A stretch of DNA of 64,000 bases from Vibrio splendidus 12E03 (GCF_000272105.2 NZ_AJZD02000077.1:1-64000), one strand, 5' to 3'; positions 18,190 through 28,025 are shown, numbered from the stretch's first letter. Translations and numbers: made by a program. The notes: generated by a model from the sequence alone, not told the origin.

Positions 18190-18231
18190 CCAAAAGCCAA
18201 AAGCCAAAAGCCAAAAGCCAAAAGCCAAAAA
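18190..18231. repeat. Heptanucleotide tandem repeat, unit CCAAAAG
   Basis: About five and a half head-to-tail copies of a 7-base unit CCAAAAG, almost without change, lie between two terminators. It is not inside a supported gene. Two further intergenic heptamer arrays occur in the window (28026-28062 and 54190-54229). Confidence 0.9.
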
Positions 18232-18285
18232 CAAAAAAGGTGGCGCGGGGCCACCAAAAGGGAAAAGCGTTTCTTGTTTTTATGT

Positions 18286-18322
18286 GCCCGTTCAGTGCTT
18301 GCTTACGCTGAACGGGCATTTT
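18286..18322 (+). terminator. Second hairpin terminator after the diguanylate cyclase
   Basis: GCCCGTTCAG pairs with CTGAACGGGC (10 bp) and is followed by ATTTTTG. A further hairpin at 18329-18352 (GGTTGAAC with GTTCAACC, G-rich loop) follows directly and has no T-run. Confidence 0.8.
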
Positions 18323-18401
18323 TGTCTTGGTTGAACCGGGGGAAGTTCAACCCGTTTAGGGGGAGCATTCCTGTAAGTATGCGCTTATAGGACGTTCGTG
18401 C

Positions 18402-19772
18402 TTACCAGAAGATCCAAGCGAACAGTGTTAGCACTAGGATACAAACTAGGTTTAGAACCATACCGATTCGCATCATCTCTTTCTGCTTGATATGACCTGA
18501 GCCAAATACAATCGCGTTTGGTGGTGTTGCAACAGGTAACATGAAGGCACAAGATGCAGCGACAGCGATTAATGCAGACAGGATAACTGGCGACATACCT
18601 AATGCTTCAGCAATGGTGGCGAATACAGGTACTAACAATGCTGCACTTGCTGTGTTACTCGCAAATTCTGTTAGGAATACCACGAACGCGACTACCGCTA
18701 GAATTGTTAGCAGAACGCCTGCTGTCTCTAGGAAACCACTTAATGAATGCGCTAGGAATACACTGGTACCAGTCGCTTTAAGGATGTTACTTAGACAGAT
18801 ACCACCACCGAATAGAATCAATACACCCCAGTCGGTTGTCTTTTCAACATCTTTCCATTCTACCGCTCTAGAAGCGCCCAGCAGTACGATTGCACCAATT
18901 GCAACTAAGCTATCGAACTTAGAGAAGCCACCGATCATTGCGTTGATTGGTTTACCAAAAATCCACAGAGTCACGGTGAGTAGGAAGATAGACAGTGTGA
19001 TTTTCTTGCTGTTTGTCCATTCTACTGGCGCGTGGTCTAGCTCGAACTTGTGGTTTAGTTTTGGCTTAGTCATCACGTAAAGAATCAACATTGCGATTGG
19101 CAATAGAATCATCGAGATTGGCAGGCCAAGTGCCATCCACTCTGTGAAGCTAAGGCCAACTTCTGCTGCAGCGATAGCGTTCGGTGGGCTACCTACTAGG
19201 GTTGCGATACCACCGATAGATGCACAGTAAGCGATACCCAATAGCACGAACACGTAGGTGTTGCGGTCTTCACTTTGGTCGACTTTGTTCATGATGCCAA
19301 GAACAAGAGGAAGCATCATTGCAGTGGTGGCTGTGTTTGAGATCCACATTGATAGACCGGCACTCACACCGAACAACATGAACACAGCGACCGACATTCT
19401 GCCTTTTGCAATCAGCAGTACTTTGTCAGCAATCGCTTTATCTAGCTCTTGTTTGTTCAGTGCGGCTGCTAATGCGAAGCCACCCATGAACAAGAAGATG
19501 ATTGGGTTTGAAAAGTTAGCCAGCGCTGCGGGCGTGTTGAATACATCAAACAAGACAGCCAATAGGGGAACGAGCAAAGCGGTGATGCTGACGTGAATCG
19601 CTTCTGTTAACCATAGAATGGCAACGAACACGAGAATACTTAAACCTGTATTCACTTGCGCTTCGAATGGCAGGGTATTAAGCAAAACAGCAAATAGCGT
19701 GAAATTACCAATTAATATCATGCTGTTGCGGGTAAACAACCAGTGTTTCAGTGTAGTAACAAGTGCCGTCAT
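18402..19772 (-). CDS. Sodium-coupled dicarboxylate transporter, DASS/SLC13 family (VcINDY-like)
   Basis: The 456-aa inner-membrane protein is very close to VcINDY of V. cholerae, a Na+/C4-dicarboxylate symporter of known structure. The two substrate- and sodium-binding SNT signatures are present, one per inverted repeat: [14 protein letters not shown] and [12 protein letters not shown]. Each is paired with a hairpin-loop motif, [13 protein letters not shown] and [12 protein letters not shown]. Length and helix pattern agree with VcINDY (462 aa, 11 membrane helices). GGAGCG lies just upstream of the ATG. Succinate, malate and fumarate are the likely substrates. The NAD-malic enzyme gene 1.2 kb away on the same strand could use the imported malate. 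Confidence 0.95.
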   Translation of the reverse strand: MTALVTTLKHWLFTRNSMILIGNFTLFAVLLNTLPFEAQVNTGLSILVFVAILWLTEAIHVSITALLVPLLAVLFDVFNTPAALANFSNPIIFLFMGGFALAAALNKQELDKAIADKVLLIAKGRMSVAVFMLFGVSAGLSMWISNTATTAMMLPLVLGIMNKVDQSEDRNTYVFVLLGIAYCASIGGIATLVGSPPNAIAAAEVGLSFTEWMALGLPISMILLPIAMLILYVMTKPKLNHKFELDHAPVEWTNSKKITLSIFLLTVTLWIFGKPINAMIGGFSKFDSLVAIGAIVLLGASRAVEWKDVEKTTDWGVLILFGGGICLSNILKATGTSVFLAHSLSGFLETAGVLLTILAVVAFVVFLTEFASNTASAALLVPVFATIAEALGMSPVILSALIAVAASCAFMLPVATPPNAIVFGSGHIKQKEMMRIGMVLNLVCILVLTLFAWIFW

Positions 19773-19969
19773 AAGACGCTCCTTTTGTTTATCCTCGTTT
19801 TATTGGTGCACGACTTCATTGAGTCGTGCTTATTATTTTCGAGGTATATAGCTTGATGTAGGGTCAGACTTTGTTGGAAGAATGTTACTCAAGTTAATAA
19901 AGGAGTGTTGGTGTGTTTTTGCTTAACAATGGGGAAGTGTGAGGCAACAAATTCAAAATGTGTAGTTTT

Positions 19970-20779
19970 CTACACATCGGTCTCTTCAGGGGCTGCAATC
20001 GGGCTTGTTGTAGGGTCGACAACAGGGTTTACAGTGGGGTCAGTAATAGGGTTTGGAATCGGAAATGATTCCGGTTTTGGGCTCGGTTGAATAGGCTCTT
20101 TAGGGCCAAGAAACTTTGGCGTTGTCCCCATGATATACAGATCAAGGAATGCTTTGGTACGCGCAAACACTTCACGTAAACGTATCGTGGTTCCGGAATG
20201 GTGGGTTGGTCCTGAAACGGCTAAACACTGCGCGTGAATATCGTAAGAATTGGCGATGAATAGCGCTCTTTCACAGTGGAATTTTTGAGTGATGATCAGG
20301 AAGTTATCGGTATCGAATATCTTTTTGGCGCGAACAATCGAGTCTAAGGTTCTGAACCCCGCGTAGTCGAGATTGATACGTTCATCGGGGACGCCTGCTT
20401 TCAACAAGTCGCGCTTCATCGTCCACGGCTCATTGTAAGAGCGATGAGCGTTATCGCCACTCAGTAGAAATTGGTCCACTTTTTCACGATCGAACAGCTC
20501 AATCGCCGCTTCAATTCGGTGCTTATAATAGTCGTTGAGTGTTCTACCCAAATATTTGCTTGTGCCAAGCACAACTGCAACCTCAAGCTCGGGCACTTCA
20601 TCAATATCGTAGATGATGCGATCTTCCGCTTGCCATGAAACCCAATAATCGATCGCAATAACCGCAGCGCTGCCTACCAAGAACACAATAAATGAGCCAT
20701 ACAGAAAACCTTGCAGTTTTTTGTATGTTTTTAGTAAGTAGTTTCGGCAAATGTGAGAATTGAATTTCACTCTCGGCAT
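19970..20779 (-). CDS. sanA: SanA-like protein (ElyC/SanA/YdcF, DUF218) with Pro-rich tail
   Basis: The body follows E. coli SanA, an inner-membrane protein that affects envelope permeability to vancomycin. The family blocks VVLGTSKY, FLLSGDNAHRSYNEPWTMKRDL, LDYAGFRTLDSI and IITQKFHCERALFI are all present after one N-terminal membrane helix (about residues 19-38). An open frame continues upstream to 20884, but that start lies inside the maeA terminator; 20779 (269 aa) is my choice, with AAAGGA close in front, and 20797 is an alternative. Unlike E. coli SanA (239 aa) it ends in a tail of about 40 residues with a repeated P-x2-P/T-x-NP or DP pattern, probably periplasmic. Confidence 0.85.
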   Translation of the reverse strand: MPRVKFNSHICRNYLLKTYKKLQGFLYGSFIVFLVGSAAVIAIDYWVSWQAEDRIIYDIDEVPELEVAVVLGTSKYLGRTLNDYYKHRIEAAIELFDREKVDQFLLSGDNAHRSYNEPWTMKRDLLKAGVPDERINLDYAGFRTLDSIVRAKKIFDTDNFLIITQKFHCERALFIANSYDIHAQCLAVSGPTHHSGTTIRLREVFARTKAFLDLYIMGTTPKFLGPKEPIQPSPKPESFPIPNPITDPTVNPVVDPTTSPIAAPEETDV

Positions 20780-20869
20780 AGTCCTTTGACTGAGCATTAT
20801 TTTTTGAGTGCTCGATAATACCAAATAAAAATGAGAAAAATCAGTTAAAAAGACAAGACAGTGTAAAGA

Positions 20870-20895
20870 AAAAAGCCCCTGCAATGGCAGAGGCT
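20870..20895 (-). terminator. Terminator of maeA
   Basis: On the minus strand AGCCTCTGC pairs with GCAGGGGCT (one G-T) around CATT, followed by TTTTTTCTT. Confidence 0.82.
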
Positions 20896-20928
20896 CTTAG
20901 AAGAGGAATTAACGCTCTTTATTCCAAG

Positions 20929-20963
20929 CGCAGTACGCTTTATTGAGAGCGCAGCACGCTTTA
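20929..20963. repeat. Short direct repeat downstream of maeA
   Basis: Two imperfect copies of GCGCAGYACGCTTTATT lie head to tail with spacer GAGA, ending at the maeA stop codon. The copies differ by a single base. The sequence GCCGTGCGCTT just inside the gene resembles the same unit, so the copies may have arisen by slippage. Confidence 0.6.
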
Positions 20964-22652
20964 TTAGAATGCCGTGCGCTTGTAGCGACGGTAAACTGGC
21001 TGCCAGAAGTGCTGGTCAATCGCTTGTTGCAGTGCTTCTTCAGTGATCTCTAGAGCAACGCCCTGTTCAATCGCCTTCTTACCAACAGCAAGAGCAATCT
21101 TCTTCGATACAGTGTGGATTTCTTCTAATGGTGGAAGTAGAGCGCCTGTGCCATTGATTGCTAGTGGAGAACACGTTGCAAGTGCACGGCTTGATTCCAT
21201 TAGCATTTCGTCAGTGATGCGTGAAGCATTCACAGCTAATACACCAAGGCCAATACCTGGGAAGATGTAGCTGTTGTTACACTGAGCGATTGGGTAAGTC
21301 GTGCCATTGTGAACTACTGGCTCAAATGGGCTACCTGTCGCAACAAGTGCTTGGCCATCAGTCCAACGAATAATGTCGTTTGGTGTCGCTTCAACACGGC
21401 TTGTTGGGTTAGACAGTGGGAACACGATAGGGCGTTCACAGTGCAGGTTCATCTCTTTGATGACTTCTTTACTGAATAGACCTGGAGCACCAGATACACC
21501 AACCAATACGGTTGGCTTCGCGTGGCGAACAACGTCCAGTAGAGAGAAACCAGTGCCGTCGCTTTCCCAGTCTTTAGTGTTTTCGTTGGTTTGAACAAGA
21601 CGCTGTTGGAAATCAAGTAGGTTTTGCATGCCTTCCTGTAGCAGACCCCAACGGTCAACCATGTAAACTTGAGAGCGAGCTTGTGCATCGCTGATACCTT
21701 CAGACACCATTTGAGCAATGATAGCTTCAGCAATACCACAACCTGCAGAACCCGCACCTAAGAAGGTAATACGCTGATCTGACAGTTTGCTGTTTGCTGC
21801 TTTACATGCTGCAAGTAGAGAGCCAACCGTTACGGCTGCTGTGCCTTGGATGTCATCGTTGAAACAACAGATGCGATCTTTGTAACGCTCAAGCAGTGGC
21901 ATTGCGTTCTTTTGTGCGAAATCCTCGAACTGAACTAATGCATCAGGCCAACGGCGTTGAACCGCTTGGATGAACTCTTCAACGAATGCATCGTAGTCAG
22001 CACCTGTGATACGAGGGTGACGCCAGCCCATGTACATTGGGTCAGCAAGACGTTGAGGGTTGTTGGTACCCACATCGAGCACGATTGGTAGCATGTAAGC
22101 TGGGCTAATGCCGCCACACGCTGTGTAAAGTGCTAGCTTACCAATTGGAATACCCATGCCACCGATGCCTTGGTCTCCCAAACCAAGAATGCGCTCACCA
22201 TCCGTAACCACGATAACTTTAACGTTGTGGTTTGTCGCATTATTCAGTAGATCATCGATACGGTCACGGTTCGGGTATGAGATAAACAGACCACGACCAC
22301 GACGGTAAATATTTGAGAAGTTCTCACATGCTGCGCCAACCGTTGGCGTGTAAATGATAGGCATCATTTCAGAGATGTGGTTTTGAACTAAACGATAAAA
22401 AAGCGTTTCATTAGTGTCTTGGATGTTACGAAGGTAGATATGCTTATCCATATCACTTTCGAAGTTACAATATTGTTTGTATGCACGTCCTACTTGCTCT
22501 TGGATTGTTTCGGTTGTTTCCGGTAACAAACCTTCAAGGTTGAAAGAACTGCGCTCTTCAGCAGAGAATGCGCTGCCTTTGTTTAGAAGAGGGGTACTTA
22601 GTAGAGCAGGACCAGCATAAGGGATATATAGAGGGCGTTTATCGTTGTTCAT
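20964..22652 (-). CDS. maeA: NAD-dependent malic enzyme
   Basis: The enzyme (562 aa) oxidatively decarboxylates L-malate to pyruvate with NAD+. Visible motifs are the N-terminal [14 protein letters not shown] and SYPNRDRI blocks, the catalytic Lys region [20 protein letters not shown], the metal-binding FEDF and [14 protein letters not shown], and the NAD-binding [14 protein letters not shown]. Length equals that of E. coli MaeA (565 aa). The terminator at 20870-20895 ends the transcript. SanA and the dicarboxylate transporter lie downstream on the same strand but as separate units. The enzyme supplies pyruvate during growth on C4 acids. Confidence 0.97.
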   Translation of the reverse strand: MNNDKRPLYIPYAGPALLSTPLLNKGSAFSAEERSSFNLEGLLPETTETIQEQVGRAYKQYCNFESDMDKHIYLRNIQDTNETLFYRLVQNHISEMMPIIYTPTVGAACENFSNIYRRGRGLFISYPNRDRIDDLLNNATNHNVKVIVVTDGERILGLGDQGIGGMGIPIGKLALYTACGGISPAYMLPIVLDVGTNNPQRLADPMYMGWRHPRITGADYDAFVEEFIQAVQRRWPDALVQFEDFAQKNAMPLLERYKDRICCFNDDIQGTAAVTVGSLLAACKAANSKLSDQRITFLGAGSAGCGIAEAIIAQMVSEGISDAQARSQVYMVDRWGLLQEGMQNLLDFQQRLVQTNENTKDWESDGTGFSLLDVVRHAKPTVLVGVSGAPGLFSKEVIKEMNLHCERPIVFPLSNPTSRVEATPNDIIRWTDGQALVATGSPFEPVVHNGTTYPIAQCNNSYIFPGIGLGVLAVNASRITDEMLMESSRALATCSPLAINGTGALLPPLEEIHTVSKKIALAVGKKAIEQGVALEITEEALQQAIDQHFWQPVYRRYKRTAF

Positions 22653-22835
22653 TGGATGCCTAATATGGGAGAAAGGGTAACTGAAAAATGATAACGGTTT
22701 AGTTATTCAATTGTAAATAGTTTCTCCGCGATCTGAGCAAACAAAATGATATTCTTACCTCTGTCCCACACTTATCGAATTTCAACACGATAATTCGTTA
22801 TACTTTGCTCACACTTTTTCGCGACGCTCCCTTTT

Positions 22836-25214
22836 ATGTCATTACTTCCCATCGATGCTTATCAAAATGTATTCCACCAACAAATCGTTAATTCTCACCT
22901 TGTAGTAGAGGCTGAAACCGGATCAGGTAAATCTACGCGATTGCCAATTTGGGCTTCCCAACATGGGCGAGTTCTGGTGGTTGAGCCAAGACGCATCGCG
23001 TGTATTTCACTGGCTAAATATCTCGCACAACAATCGGGCGTGAAGCTTGGTAGCAAAGTGGGCTATGCGATTAAGCTTGAGTCTGAGTACAACGAGCAAA
23101 CTGGCGTTGTTTTTGTGACGCCTGGTATCGCGCTGCGTTGGCTGTCAGAAGATGGGCTCGCTAGCTTTGACGTGATCGTGGTGGATGAGTTTCATGAGAG
23201 ACGCTGGGACATCGACTTGCTGGTGGCGATTCTGAAACAAAAAGCGAGTCACCGTTTGGTGATCACATCAGCAACCATTGAGGGTGAACGCCTTGCTTAT
23301 TATTTGGATGCGAATCGAATCAGTTGTGAAGGCCGAACTTATCAAGTTGAGATTGAACACAGAGCGAATGAATCCAGAACTCTGCCTGATATCCGACATC
23401 TAGAGCAGCGCATCGCGGAAGAAGTGAATCATCAATTAATTGCGTCTTTCGGCGATATGTTGGTTTTTCTGCCGGGTAAAAAAGAGATTGTGCAATGCGA
23501 ACAAGCCTTAGCGAAAAATCCAGATATCCAAGTCATTAAATTGCATGCGTCGGTCAGTGATAAAGAGCGAGATTTAGCGTTATCGGGTCGGAATATCGAT
23601 ACTGCAGGTAATGGTTTGAGAAAGGTCATTCTTGCGACCAACGTTGCAGAAACCTCATTAACCATTCCTGACATCGGTGTGGTGATAGATTCAGGATTAG
23701 AAAGGCGCACCGTTCAGCGTAACGGCAGAACCACCTTGATGCTGAAATCCATATCACGCGCCAGTGCCAAACAACGCGCAGGTCGTGCAGGTAGGGTAAT
23801 GGATGGTGTCTGTGTTCGTTTGTATGGCGAACATGCGGCGTTGGAGTTGGTTACGCCTCCTGAACTACAGCGTGAAGAACTGACCGAACCTATGTTGGCG
23901 GCGGCATGTTGTGGTGCGACTCTAGAGAGTTTGTCTTTTCTCGATCCTATGCCTGAGAAGTCGCTAAACAGCGCAACTCAAACCTTGCTGACGATGGAAG
24001 CGATTAACGCCGACCATCAAATTACCGAGCACGGCAAAAAGCTGTATCCGCTGCCGATTGATGCTTTGTATGCTGACATTGTTACTCGCATCAAAACCAA
24101 AGCACTCAAAGAAGCGATGGTCGATCTCACGGCGGCGCTATCTGTTCCTGCTCGCCTATATCAGTTACCTAATAATGCAGAACATCTAGAAGCGCTCGCT
24201 CAACAAGAAAAAGAAGAGTGTGATTTATCCCTGTTAATTCAGATTGTTCGCGGTCGTGATTATCCGCATCTTGAAATAGACCAGCAGGCTTTGAATGAAG
24301 CCCAAGGTTTGGCGAAGCAAATGCGTGAGGTGTTTGAACTTCCCCAGTTAGAGGTTGCCTCTCGCTATCAACGTACCGCTCTACTTGAAACTATTATTCA
24401 GTTGCACCCTGAATTGGTGTTTGTACGCCGACTGAAAAGGAAAGAAGCGTTTGCCAACGGGATGTTAGAGGTTGTACTTGGTCGCCAAAATCGTTTCCCT
24501 GACAATGCGCAAGCGATGTTGGTGTTGGACACTCACAGCTTACCGGGAAGAGGGGTTAAGCAAACACTGACCTTAGCGACGGTCACTGCACCTATTCCTC
24601 TTGAGCTTATAGTTGATGCTGAGTTAGGAGATTGGGAGCAAGGTGAAACCGTTGTGAATGATGATGGCGTCTTTACCGAGATGGCGTTGATGTACGCAGG
24701 CCGCACGATTACAACCAAGCTTGTCGCGGCTGAAGGGCAACTATCATTAAAGCCTATCGTCGATCTCGTGGTAAGTGGTGCTCAACTTCCTGGTTTTGCA
24801 AAGGTTCGCACTCAAGAGATTAAGCATTGGCAGCTGTATGTGAAACTCGGTCTCGATGAGCCAACACAATACACACCAGAAATTGAGAACATTAACTTTG
24901 AGCTATGGTTTATAGAGCAGCTTGAAGTGTTAGGGGTTACTGATGTCAGCGAATTGGAAATGTTTGACCACTCAGACATACCGTTCGATGGCATTCCAAC
25001 TTGGCTCAATTCAGAATTTTCGGAAAAATACCCGTTTGCATTGAGCCTTGCCGACTTGCAACTCGATGTAGAATACTTGCCCGCGAGAAAGCTGATTTAC
25101 GTTCACTATCAATCGGGTAGTCGAAAGTTATCGCCAAAACGTTGGGAGCTGCCGACATGGTCAGGCTGGCGCATTCAGTACAAAAAAGCGAGCCGAATAA
25201 TTGATATCAAATAG
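22836..25214 (+). CDS. DEAH-box ATP-dependent helicase (HrpA/HrpB-related)
   Basis: The 792-aa protein is a superfamily 2 DExH RNA-type helicase. Motif I is ETGSGKST (residues 28-35), motif Ia VEPRRIA, motif II DEFH in VVDEFHERRWD, motif III SAT in VITSATIEG, motif V TNVAETSLTIPDIGVVID and motif VI QRAGRAGRV. The helicase-associated region follows (LPIDALYADI). The C-terminus differs from HrpB, so I see it as the Vibrio-type third DEAH helicase rather than HrpB. The substrate is unknown. It is transcribed divergently from maeA, with 183 bases between, and has no obvious partner downstream. Confidence 0.9.
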   Translation: MSLLPIDAYQNVFHQQIVNSHLVVEAETGSGKSTRLPIWASQHGRVLVVEPRRIACISLAKYLAQQSGVKLGSKVGYAIKLESEYNEQTGVVFVTPGIALRWLSEDGLASFDVIVVDEFHERRWDIDLLVAILKQKASHRLVITSATIEGERLAYYLDANRISCEGRTYQVEIEHRANESRTLPDIRHLEQRIAEEVNHQLIASFGDMLVFLPGKKEIVQCEQALAKNPDIQVIKLHASVSDKERDLALSGRNIDTAGNGLRKVILATNVAETSLTIPDIGVVIDSGLERRTVQRNGRTTLMLKSISRASAKQRAGRAGRVMDGVCVRLYGEHAALELVTPPELQREELTEPMLAAACCGATLESLSFLDPMPEKSLNSATQTLLTMEAINADHQITEHGKKLYPLPIDALYADIVTRIKTKALKEAMVDLTAALSVPARLYQLPNNAEHLEALAQQEKEECDLSLLIQIVRGRDYPHLEIDQQALNEAQGLAKQMREVFELPQLEVASRYQRTALLETIIQLHPELVFVRRLKRKEAFANGMLEVVLGRQNRFPDNAQAMLVLDTHSLPGRGVKQTLTLATVTAPIPLELIVDAELGDWEQGETVVNDDGVFTEMALMYAGRTITTKLVAAEGQLSLKPIVDLVVSGAQLPGFAKVRTQEIKHWQLYVKLGLDEPTQYTPEIENINFELWFIEQLEVLGVTDVSELEMFDHSDIPFDGIPTWLNSEFSEKYPFALSLADLQLDVEYLPARKLIYVHYQSGSRKLSPKRWELPTWSGWRIQYKKASRIIDIK

Positions 25215-25417
25215 ATGGATAAGTTTTATCTCTAAAATATTAATCAAATAGGTGCATATATGATTTTTCAGTGCTTATTTTGTTACAAGTTTGATTTTTA
25301 TATGCCTTTTTAACCAATCAAAAGGTCATAAAAGACTATTCTTCTATATCCTATTGCTATAAAGAAAGAGTTGATAGATATTGAGTATATTGTGTTGCCA
25401 AAGTGTCGGGGGACATC

Positions 25418-25795
25418 ATGGATAAACAGGAAGAGACGCGTGTAGAGTTCGATTACACAACATTTCTTGGCGCCTCATGCAGTAAAAAATGGACTTTTCT
25501 GGAAGCACTCACCACAATTGCGCCAGTATTCAGTACCGTCTGGCGAGATAGCATTAAAGAGCTAGCAAGCCCTGAAGATCGTTTATGGCAGATGGCATTG
25601 AAATCAATGTCGACGCGTAAAAGTGATGAGTCGAATATTGTGACCTTACTCAAGCTCGCGAAGCTGGAAGGAATCAATGAGCTCAAAGTAGTGATGCCAT
25701 ATTCTCTTGAAGAAGAGCAGATCGAGTATATTGAATCGCGCAGTCATTTAGTGATTGCGGGTAATTCTGGAGAAGAGTTCACGATTAGGCTGTAA
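25418..25795 (+). CDS. Hypothetical protein, 125 aa
   Basis: A GGGGGA lies 4 bases before ATG 25418, which I prefer over an in-frame GTG at 25403. The product is soluble, with a helical first two thirds (FLEALTTIAPVF, DRLWQMALKSMST) and an alternating end (INELKVVMPYSLEEEQIEYI, then HLVIAGNSGEEFTIRL). No family comes to mind. It is monocistronic: the helicase gene ends 203 bases upstream and a terminator lies at 25843-25872. Confidence 0.75.
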   Translation: MDKQEETRVEFDYTTFLGASCSKKWTFLEALTTIAPVFSTVWRDSIKELASPEDRLWQMALKSMSTRKSDESNIVTLLKLAKLEGINELKVVMPYSLEEEQIEYIESRSHLVIAGNSGEEFTIRL

Positions 25796-25842
25796 CTTCA
25801 GTTTGCCTATAACCTCTTTCAGGAATAGTAAAACGCACACGT

Positions 25843-25872
25843 AAAAAGGGCCTCAAATATTGAGGCCCTTTT
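25843..25872. terminator. Bidirectional terminator
   Basis: AAAAGGGCCTCAA and TTGAGGCCCTTTT form a 13-bp perfect stem. It serves the 125-aa gene on the plus strand and purC on the minus strand. Confidence 0.9.
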
Positions 25873-25898
25873 AGTATCTAAAACTTGTGTATACGAGC

Positions 25899-25926
25899 TT
25901 ATTAGCTTTCTAGCTTTCTAGCTTTT
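25899..25926. repeat. Octamer tandem repeat, unit TAGCTTTC
   Basis: Three head-to-tail copies of TAGCTTTC, the last ending in T, lie between the terminator and the end of purC. Confidence 0.75.
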
Positions 25927-25955
25927 TACTTTGAGATAAAGAAGCAATAAAGCGA

Positions 25956-27059
25956 CTAGTCGATTAGCCCATAGTCAGCGCGCAGAACATCAATGATCTC
26001 TTGCTTAGGATTTTCGCTCAAGACAATCTCAGCACCTGTGATTTTCGCAGCGATATCAAGGTAAGTACGAGACAGAGACATTAGCGAATCAAGAGGTAGT
26101 TCATTGTCACGAGCTAGTGCTTCACGTTCTGGCATACGTTCTTTGTTCAATAGAATGTCGGCATCAGGGAAGTAGTTAAGCAAGAACTGACGGAAGCCTT
26201 CTTTTGAGTTCTCAACGATGTTGCCGTTGTTGTATTCCTGAGTATCCCAAATGCGAGATGAATCTGGAGTACCAACTTCGTCCATGTAGATAAGTTTTTC
26301 TTTGCCCTGAGCATCGTTGACGTAACCAAATTCAAACTTAGTGTCGACAAAGGTTTGGTCTACTTTCGCCAGTGCTTGGCTGATCACGTTGAAGCCTTCT
26401 TTTAGCAGCTTCTCGTAATGCGCGATGTCACTTGCTTGAGTAAAGTTGAACGCTGCGAAGTTATCTTCGATGTTGTTACGTGTGATGTTCACATCGTCAG
26501 CTTCTGGAACACCAGGGATACCTTTCAAAATCCCTTTTGTTGAAGGCGTGATAAGTAGCTCAGGCAGCTTCTTGTCTTTCTCTAGGCCTTCAGGTATCTC
26601 AATACCGCAGAATTCACGTTCGCCGTTCGCGTAAGCACGCCACATAGAACCAGTGATGTATTGACGACAAATCGCTTCAATCATTACAGGGCGAGCTTTT
26701 TGTACAATCCATACGAATGGGTGAGGGATATCAAGGATATGACTGTCAGCAAGGCCGTTGTCTTTAAACAATTTGAACCAGTGGTTAGAGATAGCATTTA
26801 GAGCTGCTCCCTTACCTGGAACACCTTTCAGATTCCCTTCACCACGCCAGATACAATCAAATGCAGAGATACGGTCACTGATCACCATGATTGCTAAAGG
26901 CGCATCTGGTGCTACATCGTAACCTTTCTCTTTAATTAGTCGTTGGCTATCTTCTTCAGTTAACCAGTAGACCGAACGAACCTTGCCACTGTGGACAGGT
27001 TTATCAGTACGGATTGGTAGGTCATCATTTACGGCAAGAACTTGATCAGCAAGGCTCAT
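25956..27059 (-). CDS. purC: Phosphoribosylaminoimidazole-succinocarboxamide synthase
   Basis: PurC joins aspartate to CAIR with ATP to give SAICAR in purine synthesis. At 367 aa this is the longer type found in Vibrio, not the 237-aa E. coli type. Recognisable parts are the nucleotide-binding [11 protein letters not shown], the [11 protein letters not shown] signature, [16 protein letters not shown] and the C-terminal [19 protein letters not shown] precedes the ATG. Upstream on the minus strand lie a -10 element TATAAT (27126-27131) and a near-perfect PurR operator (27160-27175), so repression by PurR with hypoxanthine or guanine is likely. Confidence 0.97.
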   Translation of the reverse strand: MSLADQVLAVNDDLPIRTDKPVHSGKVRSVYWLTEEDSQRLIKEKGYDVAPDAPLAIMVISDRISAFDCIWRGEGNLKGVPGKGAALNAISNHWFKLFKDNGLADSHILDIPHPFVWIVQKARPVMIEAICRQYITGSMWRAYANGEREFCGIEIPEGLEKDKKLPELLITPSTKGILKGIPGVPEADDVNITRNNIEDNFAAFNFTQASDIAHYEKLLKEGFNVISQALAKVDQTFVDTKFEFGYVNDAQGKEKLIYMDEVGTPDSSRIWDTQEYNNGNIVENSKEGFRQFLLNYFPDADILLNKERMPEREALARDNELPLDSLMSLSRTYLDIAAKITGAEIVLSENPKQEIIDVLRADYGLID

Positions 27060-27125
27060 TTAGACATTCCTATTTTTTATCAAACGTCATACAGAGAAGT
27101 GCGGTGTGCACATGATTAGACGGGC

Positions 27126-27131
27126 ATTATA
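27126..27131 (-). promoter_or_regulatory. Probable -10 element of purC
   Basis: On the minus strand a consensus TATAAT preceded by GGG lies 67 bases before the purC start. The -35 region, expected near 27149-27154, is weak, as in many activator-free Pur promoters, and the PurR box lies just behind it. Confidence 0.55.
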
Positions 27132-27159
27132 CCCAATCTACTATTTGCTTCCAGAGAAA

Positions 27160-27175
27160 AAGCAAACGATTGCTA
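27160..27175. promoter_or_regulatory. PurR operator upstream of purC
   Basis: AAGCAAACGATTGCTA fits the PurR consensus ANGCAANCGNTTNCNT at every defined position except the last. It is nearly palindromic and sits about 100 bases upstream of purC, next to its promoter. Identity rests on the match and on the function of the gene. Confidence 0.8.
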
Positions 27176-27191
27176 AATCTGTTGATCAAAT

Positions 27192-27244
27192 AAAAACCCC
27201 CGCCTAACAATCCGCTAAAAATTTGGCGAATTGTAGGGCAGGGG
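27192..27244 (-). terminator. Long terminator hairpin of sulA
   Basis: On the minus strand CCCCTGCC...TACAAT..CGC folds back on GCGG.ATTGT...GGCGGGG with small bulges, followed by TTTTTATTTG. It lies between the sulA stop and the purC promoter. Confidence 0.75.
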
Positions 27245-27367
27245 AAGGCAGTATATTTGGACTGTGTTTTGGAGCTATGCTGTTAAGTTAACTTAAGTTT
27301 GTTAGCTAAAAGATTAAGCTATGTTTGTGGACCGTGTTTTTGAGCCAAATGTTATTAAGCATATGGT

Positions 27368-27775
27368 CTAGTGAATACGCTCTGAATTTGCATCCATAAA
27401 GAAGACTTCACATTGAAAGCGTAACCCCAATGTTCTTAGGTACTGTTGGCTGAACTGATCAATCGATGAACTTGCAACTATCGCACTTGCATTCTTAGAT
27501 CGAATGGCTTTCTCGACAGTCTCTACCTCAGTCATTTGATGAGAGGCTTTCATATGAATAACGCGGTCGCAGCAAACATTATGTTGCTTAAGCTGCTTAG
27601 CCGATGGTCTTGGTGTTTGAGCCGTAAACAGTAACCACTGATGTTGATTGGACAGCAACGCCATTCTTGCAAACAACGCTTCCTCGTTTGAATTTTTGCT
27701 TTTACGAGAAACTGATGTAAATGCGCAGTGAACTAGCGGGCTAGAGTGTTGTGCTTTAACGTGTGCTTGAATCAT
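27368..27775 (-). CDS. sulA: SOS cell-division inhibitor SulA
   Basis: The 135-aa protein follows SulA, which binds FtsZ and halts septation while DNA damage is repaired. The core is recognisable: QHQWLLFTAQ, PSAKQLKQH, RVIHMKASHQMTEVETVEKAI and SKNASAIVA match the RecA-like fold of the family, although the N-terminus is short and divergent. A perfect LexA box lies 22 bases upstream of the start codon, which strongly supports the identification. The protein ends in FFMDANSERIH; in E. coli a C-terminal His is needed for Lon degradation, and the final His here agrees with that. Confidence 0.9.
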   Translation of the reverse strand: MIQAHVKAQHSSPLVHCAFTSVSRKSKNSNEEALFARMALLSNQHQWLLFTAQTPRPSAKQLKQHNVCCDRVIHMKASHQMTEVETVEKAIRSKNASAIVASSSIDQFSQQYLRTLGLRFQCEVFFMDANSERIH

Positions 27776-27796
27776 TTTGCTGTCCTTATATACATG

Positions 27797-27812
27797 CTGT
27801 ATGTGTATACAG
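27797..27812. promoter_or_regulatory. LexA (SOS) box of sulA
   Basis: CTGTATGTGTATACAG is a perfect CTGT-N8-ACAG LexA site with an alternating TA/TG core like the E. coli consensus. It lies 22 bases upstream of sulA. Confidence 0.93.
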
Positions 27813-28025
27813 TAGTTTTAGTTGCTTATAAGATCAAGCGTTTTTTGCGGAATTATTGGACGATTTCGTTTGGAATTATGGATGAAAAACAGTTAAGCCA
27901 TTGAAATTATTCGATAAATTAAATTTGAATGAATTTTATGTTTTGTCTCATAAGTTGAAAAAATGTGAGCTTTACACAGGTGTATACAGTGGTTTTGACA
28001 GAAAAGTACTGTATAGACCTGTATA

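Noticed and set aside
18190..18231. Heptamer array as a CRISPR or phase-variation tract
   Set aside because: No spacers, unit far too short for CRISPR, and not in a promoter or reading frame of a supported gene.
18329..18352. GGTTGAAC/GTTCAACC hairpin as a terminator for the transporter gene
   Set aside because: No T-run follows on the minus strand, so I only mention it as a hairpin.
18157..18390. 77-codon frame containing repeated KPKAKSQ
   Set aside because: It reads through a terminator, the heptamer array and a second terminator; the repeats explain the frame.
20780..20884. Longer N-terminus for the SanA-like protein
   Set aside because: The extra codons lie in the maeA terminator and give an unusual N-terminus for the family.
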